A stretch of 64,000 bases of DNA from Pseudobutyrivibrio xylanivorans DSM 14809 (GTDB lineage: Bacteria > Bacillota > Clostridia > Lachnospirales > Lachnospiraceae): positions 62,001-126,000 of the forward strand of contig NZ_FQYQ01000001.1 in assembly GCF_900141825.1 (NCBI RefSeq), given 5' to 3'. The notes below the pieces were generated by a model, which saw nothing but the letters and a program-made list of their open reading frames with translations, was not told where the DNA came from and did not search any database. This document shows positions 8,353-16,696 of the stretch, piece after piece (position 1 is the stretch's first letter; each line of letters begins with the position of its first letter). Made by a program: the position numbers and the translations under genes.

Positions 8353-8612
8353 ATGCATCCCTAGATAGACAAAATCATTTACGGGATGCACGGAAATTGT
8401 TTTCATTTTAGAAAAATGCATCCTAAATGAGAATTTCTAACTTTTGGGATGTATTGGTAAATTTTAAATGCATCCCCAATAAGTGAACTATACATTCAGG
8501 TTGCATTAGTAGGCATCCCAAAATCATAAAACATACTTCTGGGATGCATAATACAAAAATTATATCGAAAATTATGCATCCCAAAGGGTTGAAACTGACA
8601 TTTAGGATGCAT
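8353..8612. repeat. Array A: five 39-bp inverted-repeat units, no adjacent nuclease gene
   Basis: Five units each have a left arm like ATGCATCCC, about 21 nt of variable AT-rich sequence, and a right arm like GGGATGCAT. Units are 8353-8391, 8416-8454, 8468-8506, 8511-8549 and 8574-8612, all 39 bp long. Spacers between units vary from 4 to 24 bp. The third right arm (AGGTTGCAT) and fourth left arm (AGGCATCCC) are the most decayed. The arms match those of array B at 15484-15784. The array lies between convergent genes and no nuclease gene is next to it. Confidence 0.9.
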
Positions 8613-8663
8613 AGTTTAGTAAAATCCCTGTTTTAGTAGGATATGATATTTCTAGCAGGTTGA

Positions 8664-8699
8664 AACCAAAAAGAGACTCAGCCATAAGCTAAGTCTCTT
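8664..8699 (-). terminator. Terminator of the minus-strand gene cluster
   Basis: AAGAGACT (8671-8678) pairs with AGTCTCTT (8692-8699). On the minus strand a T-run follows (the A-run at 8667-8672 on the plus strand). It lies just downstream of the cytidylate-kinase-like gene. Confidence 0.8.
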
Positions 8700-8714
8700 C
8701 AACAAAATCAATAT

Positions 8715-9317
8715 TTATTCTGGAAATGCTCCTGCAAGTTCGCAGATTGTCTTTACACACATTTCCTCTCCAAGTGTTCCGCTGTCTAAGATAACATCAT
8801 ATTCGCGGAAGTCACCCCAGTTTTTATCAGTATAGTATTTGTAATAAGTCTTGCGCTGCTTGTCTTTTTTAGCAAGACGCTTTTCAATGCTGACATTTTC
8901 GATATTTTCATATCTATCTAGAACACGTTTCTTTCTATGTTCCATATCTGCGTGAATCATTACGTTCATGCAACGAATGCCTTCTTTTCGAAGAATATAG
9001 TCAGCACAGCGTCCTACGATTACACAAGGACCTTTGCTGGCGCAATCAAGAATGACTTTCTTCTGAGCTATAAAAATCTCATCCTGTGGGCTCTGGAAAT
9101 ACATTGTACCAGCTGCAGAAATATCAAACCACATTGCTGTTGAGGAAGTATATTCACCTTGAGTTTCGATAAGCTCTTTGGCGTAGCCGCTTTCTACAGC
9201 AACTCGATTTACAATTTCCCCATCATAGAAAGGAATATTCAATTGCTTTGCAACAGCCTCCCCAATGCTATGACCACCGCTGCCAAATTCTCTAGATATA
9301 GTAATTACTGGATACAT
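8715..9317 (-). CDS. Cytidylate-kinase-like family protein
   Basis: A P-loop nucleotide-kinase fold of about 200 residues. It begins PVITISREFGSGGHSIGEAVA (Walker A-like), followed by FYDGEIV, and a lid-like RYENIENVSIEKRLAKKD. Lachnospiraceae encode several such Cmk-like proteins, often annotated as cytidylate kinase without proof of substrate. The ATG at 9317 is preferred because GGAGGG lies 6-7 bases ahead; an in-frame TTG at 9332 falls inside that SD region. It is the last gene of a five-gene minus-strand run and is followed by a terminator. Confidence 0.8.
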   Translation of the reverse strand: MYPVITISREFGSGGHSIGEAVAKQLNIPFYDGEIVNRVAVESGYAKELIETQGEYTSSTAMWFDISAAGTMYFQSPQDEIFIAQKKVILDCASKGPCVIVGRCADYILRKEGIRCMNVMIHADMEHRKKRVLDRYENIENVSIEKRLAKKDKQRKTYYKYYTDKNWGDFREYDVILDSGTLGEEMCVKTICELAGAFPE

Positions 9318-9350
9318 AGTGGTTCCCTCCAATCAATTTTCTTATCCCTA

Positions 9351-10007
9351 TTATAAAATATTTTCGGATAAAAAGTCAAAAAGAGTTACATTTGTCAGAT
9401 TATTGATTTTTCCGCCAACTGCGGCGTTTTCTCCTGAATCTCCGCATATATCCACACCAATTATTTCATGATTTGCACACAACTGGTCAAGCATTTCCAA
9501 CATAGTGGATAGTTTCATATCACCCTGATCCCAGTCGGTGATGGCATCATCCGTACACAGAACGTCCTTATCTATGGAAATATATATAGGTAAATCCTTT
9601 GAAATCTGCTCAATAGGTACTTCTTTACCCACACCATAGGTATAAACCTGCTTGAGGTGCGGAAGGCTCTCCAGGGCCTCTAAAACCCATCCTCCGCAGG
9701 AGGTAATCATGCCAAAGCTTGGAGGTTGATTGTCTGGATGATGATCAAACAGAACCAGGTTGAAATCCTCCTGTATTTTTGTAATCCATAGTAGGCTCAG
9801 ATAGTGATAGTTTCCGGAATCAATAAAGTGAATTCCATCAGCGCCAAAAGGCACAAGCCTATCTATCAGGACTTCCTTGGCAAGGTCGTCCAGATAGCAG
9901 CGTGTGCCTTCTATTGATTTGCAATCTAAAATGCAACAATCTTCAATTTTTTCGTAGAATGACTGATAATCATAAGCTTCAGTCATCTTCATCAATACGG
10001 TGTTCAT
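9351..10007 (-). CDS. Arginase/ureohydrolase-family protein
   Basis: 218 residues, shorter than typical arginases (~300). Likely metal-binding motifs are LFDHHPDNQ and ISIDKDVL, followed by DWDQGD and late VDICGDSGEN. These correspond to the DAHxD and SxDxDxxDP signatures of the ureohydrolase fold in altered form. The substrate could be arginine, agmatine or something else. The start lies 3 bases from the end of trkH, so the two are probably co-transcribed. No strong SD is visible at the ATG, so a slightly later start is possible. Confidence 0.65.
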   Translation of the reverse strand: MNTVLMKMTEAYDYQSFYEKIEDCCILDCKSIEGTRCYLDDLAKEVLIDRLVPFGADGIHFIDSGNYHYLSLLWITKIQEDFNLVLFDHHPDNQPPSFGMITSCGGWVLEALESLPHLKQVYTYGVGKEVPIEQISKDLPIYISIDKDVLCTDDAITDWDQGDMKLSTMLEMLDQLCANHEIIGVDICGDSGENAAVGGKINNLTNVTLFDFLSENIL

Positions 10008-10010
10008 ATT

Positions 10011-11519
10011 TTATTTGAAATCGTCGTTTAGTATCTTTCCTGCATGCTTTAGTTCTTTTACTTTACGCTTTGTAAACAAATCCTGCCAGATAGTAGGATG
10101 GAAGAGCATAAGTATTGGGAAGAGCTCAAGTCGTCCTGCCAACATATCAAGGATTAATATAATCTTAGATAAATCCGTATAGAATGCGAAGTTTCTTGTA
10201 GGTCCTACCAGGCTAAGACCAGGTCCGATGTTACTAAGGCAGGCAATTACCGAAGTAAATACAGTTGAAAAATCAATATTTTCAAAGGAAAGCACAAATA
10301 CGCTGACAAAGAATACTAACATAAATGTACCGAAGAAAACGTTGTTTGAACGAACTGTATCGTGAGTAACTGGTTTGCCATCCATAAGAGTTTTTCGGAT
10401 GCTACGTGGATGAATATAGCTGATAAGCTCTTTGTGTACAGCCTTTCCCATAAGAACAAAACGGGAAACCTTAATACCTCCACCTGTTGAACCAGCACAG
10501 GCTCCAATGAACATTAGAAGCACTAAAACACAACGGCTTGTCTGTGGCCACATATCAAAGTCTGTAGTTGAAAAACCAGTAGATGACTGGATAGAGGTAA
10601 CCTGAAAGGCTGCCTTAGTAAGTGCATCGAAAAGTCCAGCACTACAGCTTAGTGTGTTTAATGTGATTATAAAAATAGAGATAGCTGTAAGGAGTGCATA
10701 CATTCTAACCTCTTCCATACGGAAGGCATCTCTTGCGTGATGGAACAATACGTAGTAGTAGAAGTTGAAATTTACACCGAATACAAACATGAAAATGGCA
10801 ACTATCCACTGACATGCCACATTAAATCCACCGATACTGCTTGAGTAAATACCAAATCCTCCAGTACCTGCTGTGGCGATACCTGTATTGATAGCCTCAA
10901 ATGGAGTCATTCCTGCGATAAGAAGAAGGATGATTTCTAAGGCACATAAACCTAAATAAATAAAGTAGAGCATCTGGGCTGTGTTTTTAAGCTTTGGTAC
11001 AAGCTTTCCAACAGATGGACCAGGTGACTCAGCCTTCATAAGATTGAACTGTGAGCCCTCACCGCCGGCAAGAGGGATGATAGTAAGAAGGAATACTAAC
11101 ACTCCCATACCACCTACAAGGTGAGTGAAGCTTCGCCAAAACAGAGAAGCATGTGAAAGTGCCTCAACATTATCTAATATTGATGCTCCAGTAGTGGTAA
11201 AACCTGAAACTGTCTCGAAGACTGCGTCAACAAAATGAGGAATCTCGTTTGTGAGCCAAAGTGGAATGGCGCCAATGACTGATAATATAACCCAGGAAGC
11301 TCCAGTGCAGAAGAATCCCTCTTTAAGGTAGAAGGAAACCTCTTTTGGTTTAATCCTACTGTTGATAATACCGAGGATGAGACAAGGTACCGCTACTACT
11401 GCGTAATCTACCCAGACACTCTCGTGATATATAAGTGCTACGAAAATTGGTAGCATCAAAAATATTCCCATGAATCCTACTACGTAAAGTAGGATAAAAC
11501 GAATGACGGAATTATTCAT
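10011..11519 (-). CDS. trkH: Potassium uptake channel subunit TrkH
   Basis: A 502-residue membrane protein with four pore-like repeats, each carrying a filter segment: SGFTTTGAS, ATAGTGGFG, SSTGFSTT and SNIGPGLS. Many hydrophobic helices surround them. TrkH/KtrB proteins conduct K+ into the cell and are gated by a cytosolic RCK protein. That partner, trkA, is immediately upstream on the same strand with 7 bases between, forming a complete Trk system. Confidence 0.93.
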   Translation of the reverse strand: MNNSVIRFILLYVVGFMGIFLMLPIFVALIYHESVWVDYAVVAVPCLILGIINSRIKPKEVSFYLKEGFFCTGASWVILSVIGAIPLWLTNEIPHFVDAVFETVSGFTTTGASILDNVEALSHASLFWRSFTHLVGGMGVLVFLLTIIPLAGGEGSQFNLMKAESPGPSVGKLVPKLKNTAQMLYFIYLGLCALEIILLLIAGMTPFEAINTGIATAGTGGFGIYSSSIGGFNVACQWIVAIFMFVFGVNFNFYYYVLFHHARDAFRMEEVRMYALLTAISIFIITLNTLSCSAGLFDALTKAAFQVTSIQSSTGFSTTDFDMWPQTSRCVLVLLMFIGACAGSTGGGIKVSRFVLMGKAVHKELISYIHPRSIRKTLMDGKPVTHDTVRSNNVFFGTFMLVFFVSVFVLSFENIDFSTVFTSVIACLSNIGPGLSLVGPTRNFAFYTDLSKIILILDMLAGRLELFPILMLFHPTIWQDLFTKRKVKELKHAGKILNDDFK

Positions 11520-11526
11520 GCATTAT

Positions 11527-12915
11527 TTACCTCAATGTATCTAATATAGTTCCAAAGCCGGTGTGTGTGGTAACAACCATGACTGTATCTCCCACCTCGA
11601 TAGTGTCGGAACCGCTTGGGATAATGATTTTACCGTTACGATTAATAAAGGCAATTAAGACATTATCTTTAAACTGTAAAACTGAGAATGGAACGCCAGT
11701 AGCATTTGATTTCTCAGTAATGTTAAACTCGATGGCCTCTACCTTTCTATCAAACATATGATAGAGTGTGAGGATATCATCACCATCGCCAGATGCACTC
11801 TTGGCACGTACATAGGCGATGATTGATTCAGCTGTAATATGGCGTGGATATACCACAGAACCAAGGTTAAGCTGAGACAATACATTATCAAAACTAATGC
11901 GGTTGACTTTTGTTACAACCTTAGCATTGCTAACCTGATTTGCATAAAGTGTAAGAAGAACGTTCTCTTCATCGATTCCTGTAAGAGGAACAAAACTCTC
12001 TACGTACTCGATGCCTTCTTCACGAAGTAAAGCTTCATCACCACCATCACCATTGATAATGGTAGCCTTTGGAAGTGCAACTGAAAGCTCCTCGCAACGC
12101 TCCTTATTTCGCTCGATAATGCGTACATTAATTCGAGCCTGAAGCAGAAGATTTGCAAGGTAATAAGAAGCCTTTCCACCGCCAACGATAAGACAGTCCT
12201 TAACCTGACGAGTCTTGAAGCCGATTTCATTTAAGAAGGTACGGGCAAAACGACGTGCACCTACGGCACTGACAATATCGTTAGCCTGAAGTGTGAAATC
12301 ACCAGTAGGGATAACTATTTCAGAACCACGCTTAACAGCAGTAACAAGTACCTTACTTGAAATGTTAGAACTTAAGTCTTTAACTTTAAGACCATCGAGA
12401 ACATTTCCTTCTTCAATTTTAAACTCAACCATTTCAGCCTGACCGTGAGCAAATGAAGAAACCTCGAGCGTAGAAGGAAGAGATAAGATTGATGAAATCT
12501 CTTTTGCAGCTTCTAACTCAGGGTTAATAATCATTACAAGACCAAGCTTTTCCTGAAGGTATGAAATTTCCTTTGAGTAGTCTGGGTTTCTAACTCTGGC
12601 GATAGAAGCGCAATCACCTACCTGCTTTGCAATTGTACAGCAGAGAAGATTAAGCTCATCAGAGTTAGTAACAGCGATGATAAGATCAGCATCCTTAATA
12701 CCTGCTTCCAACTGTGTGCTGTAGCTGGCACCGTTTCCTTGGATGCCCATGATATCGTAAAGATTTGTAAGATTATCTATTCTTTCCTGTTTCTGATCGA
12801 TAACAACAATGTCATGACCTTCTTTTGAGAGTCTATCAACTAGGGTGCGTCCAACTTTACCGCATCCTACAATAATTATTTTCAGTCCTCTTTTTTGAGA
12901 CGAACTAAATAGCAT
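11527..12915 (-). CDS. trkA: Trk potassium regulator TrkA (two RCK domains)
   Basis: A cytosolic gating ring subunit that binds NAD(H) or nucleotides and controls TrkH. Two Rossmann/RCK halves are visible: the first begins KIIIVGCGKVGRTL, the second begins CLIVGGGKASYYLA. Each is followed by an RCK-C domain, including VSAVGARRFA and VMVVTTHTGF. I chose the ATG at 12915 (MLFSSSQK) because GGAGG sits upstream; an in-frame TTG at 12933 lies within that SD sequence. The SD and start follow two small hairpins in the gap from the upstream gene. Confidence 0.92.
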   Translation of the reverse strand: MLFSSSQKRGLKIIIVGCGKVGRTLVDRLSKEGHDIVVIDQKQERIDNLTNLYDIMGIQGNGASYSTQLEAGIKDADLIIAVTNSDELNLLCCTIAKQVGDCASIARVRNPDYSKEISYLQEKLGLVMIINPELEAAKEISSILSLPSTLEVSSFAHGQAEMVEFKIEEGNVLDGLKVKDLSSNISSKVLVTAVKRGSEIVIPTGDFTLQANDIVSAVGARRFARTFLNEIGFKTRQVKDCLIVGGGKASYYLANLLLQARINVRIIERNKERCEELSVALPKATIINGDGGDEALLREEGIEYVESFVPLTGIDEENVLLTLYANQVSNAKVVTKVNRISFDNVLSQLNLGSVVYPRHITAESIIAYVRAKSASGDGDDILTLYHMFDRKVEAIEFNITEKSNATGVPFSVLQFKDNVLIAFINRNGKIIIPSGSDTIEVGDTVMVVTTHTGFGTILDTLR

Positions 12916-12943
12916 TTTAAAAATTGCCTCCAAAATAATATTA

Positions 12944-12986
12944 GGAGATTACAAAATCTCCCATATGATAATTTAATCCATATGGG
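12944..12986 (-). promoter_or_regulatory. Two intercistronic hairpins before trkA
   Basis: CCCATATG/CATATGGG (12960-12967 with 12979-12986) and GGAGAT/ATCTCC (12944-12961 region) lie between the 166-residue protein gene and trkA. On the minus strand the second is followed by a T-rich stretch. They could partly terminate transcription or protect the 5' end of trkA mRNA. Confidence 0.4.
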
Positions 12987-12999
12987 GCAAAAGTTCAAG

Positions 13000-13500
13000 T
13001 TAAATCCTTACGTCTACGCGGCGCGTAATCCTTTGTGCAGCGCTATATAAATCGTTAAGATATTTGGAATCTTTATCAAAAAACTTGGAGAACTTTTCCT
13101 TCTTATAGAGTTTTGACGCAGTTTCATATACAGAAAGAGAGCCGTCTTTACCTACAGTTATTCCTATTTTTTTCAAGTCGGAAGCATATTCTGTATTTAG
13201 ATTCTTAATCTTGGATACTGCATTTTTTACGGAAGAGCTGTTTCCTGCATAGTTTGTTCCAGAATCAAGTGTATTATTTACAGCATCGGAAAATGCCTTA
13301 AGCTTTTCCTGAATCTCCGCCGCGGTACCATCTTCGAACTTGTAGTCCTGCAGTCTTCTTACAGCATTTCGAAGGGCACTTGCATCAGCAAATGAAAGTG
13401 TGCCGGCACTGGCATCTTTTCGGGTGGAACCTTTTACAAGTGCTGAATACTGTCCATAATATATTCTTAGTGAAAGAGAGTTGGTAACGCTAATACTCAT
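13000..13500 (-). CDS. Unrecognised 166-residue protein
   Basis: No family recognised with certainty. The sequence is hydrophilic and Ala/Lys/Ser-rich with a helical pattern and no signal peptide or membrane segment. A segment KKIGITVGKDGSLSVYE resembles the GI-x(3)-DGxLS phrase seen in flagellar cap/hook-associated proteins, and ASALRNAVRRLQDY could be coiled coil. It precedes trkA by about 85 bp on the same strand. A flagellin- or FliD-related fragment is possible but no flagellar gene lies nearby. Confidence 0.6.
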   Translation of the reverse strand: MSISVTNSLSLRIYYGQYSALVKGSTRKDASAGTLSFADASALRNAVRRLQDYKFEDGTAAEIQEKLKAFSDAVNNTLDSGTNYAGNSSSVKNAVSKIKNLNTEYASDLKKIGITVGKDGSLSVYETASKLYKKEKFSKFFDKDSKYLNDLYSAAQRITRRVDVRI

Positions 13501-13581
13501 ACGAAACTCCTGAAATCTAACATAGTTACATATTTCTATATACGTTATCGGATATAAAAAATTATTTATTAATATTAACTG

Positions 13582-13610
13582 TTGAAGAAAAAGGGAAAAG
13601 CATATATTAT
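13582..13610 (+). promoter_or_regulatory. Predicted guaA promoter
   Basis: TTGAAG (13582-13587) and TATTAT (13605-13610) are separated by 17 bp, about 40 bp before the SD AAAGGAG of guaA. No purine-riboswitch-like fold was found in the short leader. Confidence 0.55.
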
Positions 13611-13653
13611 ATAGGAAATTTAAATATCAATTTTAATTTCAAAGGAGCGACTA

Positions 13654-15201
13654 ATGAACCAGGAAAAAGTCATTGTTATTGACTTTGGCGGTCAGTACAA
13701 TCAGCTTGTAGCCCGCCGTGTCAGAGAATGTAACGTCTATTGTGAAATCTATTCTTATCGTACCCCGCTTGAACAAATCAAAGAAATGAATCCTAAGGGA
13801 ATCATCCTTACAGGTGGTCCAAATTCCTGCTATGAGGAGGGTGCCCCTACTTACACTAAGGAGCTTTTCGAGTTAGGAATACCTGTGCTTGGCCTATGCT
13901 ATGGTGCACAGCTTATGATGCATGTTCTTGGAGGAAAGGTTGAAAAGGCCCCAGTTCGTGAATATGGTAAGACAGAGACCTTTATTGATGGTGCTAGTGA
14001 CACTTTATTTGCAGGCGTGGAGAAATCAACTATCGTTTGGATGAGTCATTTCGATTACATCTCAAAGGTTGCTCCTGGTTTTGAGATAATTGCCCACACG
14101 GCAGACTGCCCAGTTGCAGCATCAGCATGTGAGGCAAAAAAGCTTTATGCAATTCAGTTCCACCCAGAGGTGCTTCACACTGTTCAGGGTAAGGACATTT
14201 TATTTAATTTCGTTCGTAATATTTGCGGTACAGCAGGTACATGGCGCATGGATTCCTTTGTTGAGCAGACAATCGGTGAAATCCGTGAACGCGTTGGTTC
14301 AGGAAAGGTGCTTCTTGCACTTTCAGGTGGTGTTGATTCATCTGTACTTGCAGCACTTCTTGCTAAGGCAATTGGAAAGCAGCTTACATGCGTATTTGTA
14401 GACCATGGTCTTCTTCGTAAAAACGAAGGTGATGAGGTTGAGGGTGTATTCGGTCCAGCTGGTTCATTTGATATCAACTTCATTCGTGTTAACGCAGCAG
14501 ACCGTTATTACGCAAAGCTTGCTGGCGTAGAGGAGCCAGAGCAGAAGCGTAAGATTATCGGTGAGGAATTCATCCGTGTATTTGAGGAAGAGGCGAAGAA
14601 GATTGGTACTGTAGATTTCCTTGCTCAGGGTACTATCTACCCAGACGTTGTAGAGTCAGGACTTGGCGGTGAGTCAGTAGTTATCAAGTCTCATCACAAC
14701 GTTGGTGGTCTTCCTGATTATGTTGATTTCAAGGAAATCATCGAGCCACTTAGAAACCTTTTCAAGGACGAGGTTCGTAAGGTCGGTCTTGAGCTTGGAT
14801 TGCCTGAATACCTTGTATTCCGTCAGCCATTCCCAGGCCCAGGTCTTGGTATCCGTATCATCGGAGAGGTTACAGCAGAAAAGGTTCGCATCGTTCAGGA
14901 TGCTGATTATATTTACAGAACAGAGCTTGCAGAGGCTGGCCTTGAGAAGCTTCCAGATCAGTACTTCGCAGCACTTTCAAACATGCGCTCCGTAGGTGTT
15001 ATGGGTGACGAGCGTACATATGACTACGCAGTAGTCCTTCGTGCTGTTGAGACTGTAGACTTCATGACAGCCGAAGCTTCAGAGATTCCATTCGAGGTAC
15101 TTCAGCGTGTTATGAGTCGTATCATCAACGAGGTTAAAGGCGTTAACCGCGTAATGTACGATTTGACTTCTAAGCCACCAGGAACTGTGGAACTAGAGTA
15201 A
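13654..15201 (+). CDS. guaA: GMP synthase (glutamine-hydrolysing)
   Basis: Converts XMP, ATP and glutamine to GMP, the last step of guanine nucleotide synthesis. The N-terminal class I amidotransferase has nucleophile Cys in GLCYGAQ and His in FHPEV. The ATP-pyrophosphatase domain begins with the PP-loop [12 protein letters not shown], and the C-terminal dimerisation domain ends PPGTVELE. The 515-residue length is typical. AAAGGAG precedes the ATG. A strong terminator follows, so it appears monocistronic. Confidence 0.97.
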   Translation: MNQEKVIVIDFGGQYNQLVARRVRECNVYCEIYSYRTPLEQIKEMNPKGIILTGGPNSCYEEGAPTYTKELFELGIPVLGLCYGAQLMMHVLGGKVEKAPVREYGKTETFIDGASDTLFAGVEKSTIVWMSHFDYISKVAPGFEIIAHTADCPVAASACEAKKLYAIQFHPEVLHTVQGKDILFNFVRNICGTAGTWRMDSFVEQTIGEIRERVGSGKVLLALSGGVDSSVLAALLAKAIGKQLTCVFVDHGLLRKNEGDEVEGVFGPAGSFDINFIRVNAADRYYAKLAGVEEPEQKRKIIGEEFIRVFEEEAKKIGTVDFLAQGTIYPDVVESGLGGESVVIKSHHNVGGLPDYVDFKEIIEPLRNLFKDEVRKVGLELGLPEYLVFRQPFPGPGLGIRIIGEVTAEKVRIVQDADYIYRTELAEAGLEKLPDQYFAALSNMRSVGVMGDERTYDYAVVLRAVETVDFMTAEASEIPFEVLQRVMSRIINEVKGVNRVMYDLTSKPPGTVELE

Positions 15202-15230
15202 AGCCAATAAAGCACAAGCCGAGTAAAAAT

Positions 15231-15282
15231 AAGCAGTCTAGTTGCGTGGATGCTTGCATCCAAAGCAGCTAGGCTGCTTTTT
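15231..15282 (+). terminator. guaA terminator
   Basis: AAGCAGTCTAG (15231-15241) pairs with CTAGGCTGCTT (15269-15279), 11 bp with one G-U. An inner helix (TGGATGC/GCATCCA) and a T-run (15278-15282) complete it. Confidence 0.88.
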
Positions 15283-15291
15283 ATTTATTGG

Positions 15292-15333
15292 GCGCCGCTA
15301 GGCGCTGGTTAGTGTGCCACGTAGTGGTGCACT
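15292..15333. repeat. Two hairpins just upstream of the nuclease promoter
   Basis: GCGCC/GGCGC (15292-15296 with 15301-15305) is followed by AGTGTGCCAC/GTGGTGCACT (15311-15320 with 15324-15333), a 10-bp stem with two G-U pairs and a GTA loop. They end 7 bases before the -35 box of the array B promoter. They may mark the left edge of the module or bind a regulator. Confidence 0.45.
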
Positions 15334-15340
15334 AAAGGGC

Positions 15341-15369
15341 TTGACATTTTATTTCACGCACGTTATATT
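15341..15369 (+). promoter_or_regulatory. Consensus promoter reading into array B and nuclease 1
   Basis: TTGACA (15341-15346) and TATATT (15364-15369) with a 17-bp spacer. The start would be near 15376. Reading through would transcribe a ~108-nt leader, array B and the nuclease gene as one RNA. The matching promoter at 47382-47410 has the same placement at the second nuclease locus. Confidence 0.75.
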
Positions 15370-15483
15370 ACTACCTATCGTTTGAAAAGTGATATAGATT
15401 TATCACTATCATGGCAAAGCTTTTCATTTCGCCAATTATTCCAAGATGAACTTTTTAGATATATTTGAGGATTTTGATGTTTT

Positions 15484-15784
15484 ATGCATCCTGTAAAGGA
15501 TATATTGCATTTCGGGATGCATACTAAATTTTAGGTCATGCATCCCAAAGGAGCCAAACTATGTTATGGGATGCATGACTATCAGATTTGATGCATCCTA
15601 AATAGATAAAAAGACTTATGGGATGCATTTTTAAGCTGAGAAGAGGGGAATAATGATGAAATTAGGGCGAAAAGCCGTAATTTATGCATCCTAAATAGGA
15701 AGAATTGACTGCTGGGATGCATAGTCAAAAAATCAAAATTATTTTATGCATCCCAAATGTGTTAAATAACTATTTGGGATGAGT
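15484..15784 (+). repeat. Array B: five inverted-repeat units in the leader of nuclease 1
   Basis: Units with arms ATGCATCC(C/T) and GGGATGCAT lie at 15484-15522, 15538-15576, 15591-15628, 15684-15722 and 15746-15784. Four are 39 bp and one is 38 bp. The middles are about 21 nt and mostly begin with A-rich sequence (AAATAG recurs). Spacers between units are 14-61 bp. The last right arm has decayed to GGGATGAGT and ends five bases before the ATG, so it overlaps the likely SD. There is no terminator between array and gene. Confidence 0.92.
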
Positions 15785-15789
15785 TATGA

Positions 15790-16605
15790 ATGAAAATGGA
15801 GGACGAGTTGAGAAATTATAAGAATGAATTAGAGGCACAACTAAAAGAGATTGAATCATTGATAACACTTAACAATAAGAATCTGGCTAGATTAAAGAAT
15901 CTGCCGGAGTTCGGTGTAAAAGCTTCAACAGCACGGGGGTGTCATCAGTATTATTTGATAGATAAGGACACTGGCAAACGTAAATACGCTTGTAAAGAGA
16001 AGCTTAAGCTTGTAAAAAAACTAATCCAAAGAGATTATGCAGTTGCAGTGGATAAAAAGTTAATAGATTTAAGAAATAGACTCGATAGATTTATTTCAAA
16101 TTATGATATAAGTGAGGTTGAAGCTTTGTATGAAAAATTGCCTACTGCTAGAAAGAGTATGGTAATTCCTGTAATAGAGCCAGATGATGTCTTTATAAAA
16201 AGATGGTATGAAGCACATCCAGGTCAACAGAATACATATCATGAAGATGGAATATATCAAACCAATCGTGGCGATATGGTTAGATCTAAATCCGAAAAGA
16301 TAATTGCAGATGCTTTGGAGAAATTTAAGATACCATACCAGTATGAACCAATGCTAGAGTTAGGGCACAACACAGTATATCCTGATTTCGTGGCTTTAAA
16401 TGTCAGAACAAGAAAGACACTATACTGGGAGCATTTGGGTATTGTTTCTGACATAGAATATGCAGCAAAGAATTTTATAAAGATACAGAATTACGAGAAG
16501 CATGGATACCTTTTAGGCAAAAACTTGATTACTACAATGGAATCAGAGGATATTCCTATTGATGTAAAGCTTGTAGAACGGAAAATAAAGGAATTTTTAC
16601 TTTAG
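15790..16605 (+). CDS. PD-(D/E)XK-like nuclease, copy 1 (array B-associated)
   Basis: 271 residues, no signal peptide. Residues ~5-35 look like a coiled coil (LEAQLKEIESLITLNNKNLARL). The middle is helical and holds PVIEPDDVF. The C-terminal ~110 residues carry RSKSEKIIA (E169), VYPDF (D199) and YWEHLG (E214), followed by KNFIK and a Y..HGYLLGKNLI segment. Glu, PD and E-x-H in this order suggest a PD-(D/E)XK-type core like those at helicase C-termini; the canonical Lys is not in the E-x-K place, so activity is inferred. It is a clear homologue of 47801-48619, most similar in the C-terminal half. GGGATGAG from the last repeat arm probably serves as SD. Function unknown. Confidence 0.8.
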   Translation: MKMEDELRNYKNELEAQLKEIESLITLNNKNLARLKNLPEFGVKASTARGCHQYYLIDKDTGKRKYACKEKLKLVKKLIQRDYAVAVDKKLIDLRNRLDRFISNYDISEVEALYEKLPTARKSMVIPVIEPDDVFIKRWYEAHPGQQNTYHEDGIYQTNRGDMVRSKSEKIIADALEKFKIPYQYEPMLELGHNTVYPDFVALNVRTRKTLYWEHLGIVSDIEYAAKNFIKIQNYEKHGYLLGKNLITTMESEDIPIDVKLVERKIKEFLL

Positions 16606-16696
16606 GTTGCCTATGCAACAAATTTAAGATTTAGTATACTAATTTAAAATGCGAACTTAGAAGAATGCATTGTATTAGATGCGTTTGGAGGGAAAA

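Noticed and set aside
8121-8714. A hidden gene in the 594-bp gap
   Set aside because: No frame with SD and coding character was found on either strand; the gap is filled by a terminator, inverted repeats, array A and a minus-strand terminator.
15484-15784. Array B (and A, C) as CRISPR arrays
   Set aside because: Only the 9-bp arms are conserved, the unit middles vary, spacers between units range from 4 to 61 bp, and no cas genes are present.
15341-16605. Classical type III toxin-antitoxin (ToxIN) locus
   Set aside because: The layout is similar, but units are not head-to-tail identical repeats, there is no terminator before the gene, the protein shows PD-(D/E)XK-like rather than ToxN features, and an orphan array exists.
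15484-16605. REP/RAYT (Y1 transposase) element
   Set aside because: No HUH or catalytic Tyr motif is visible in the associated protein.
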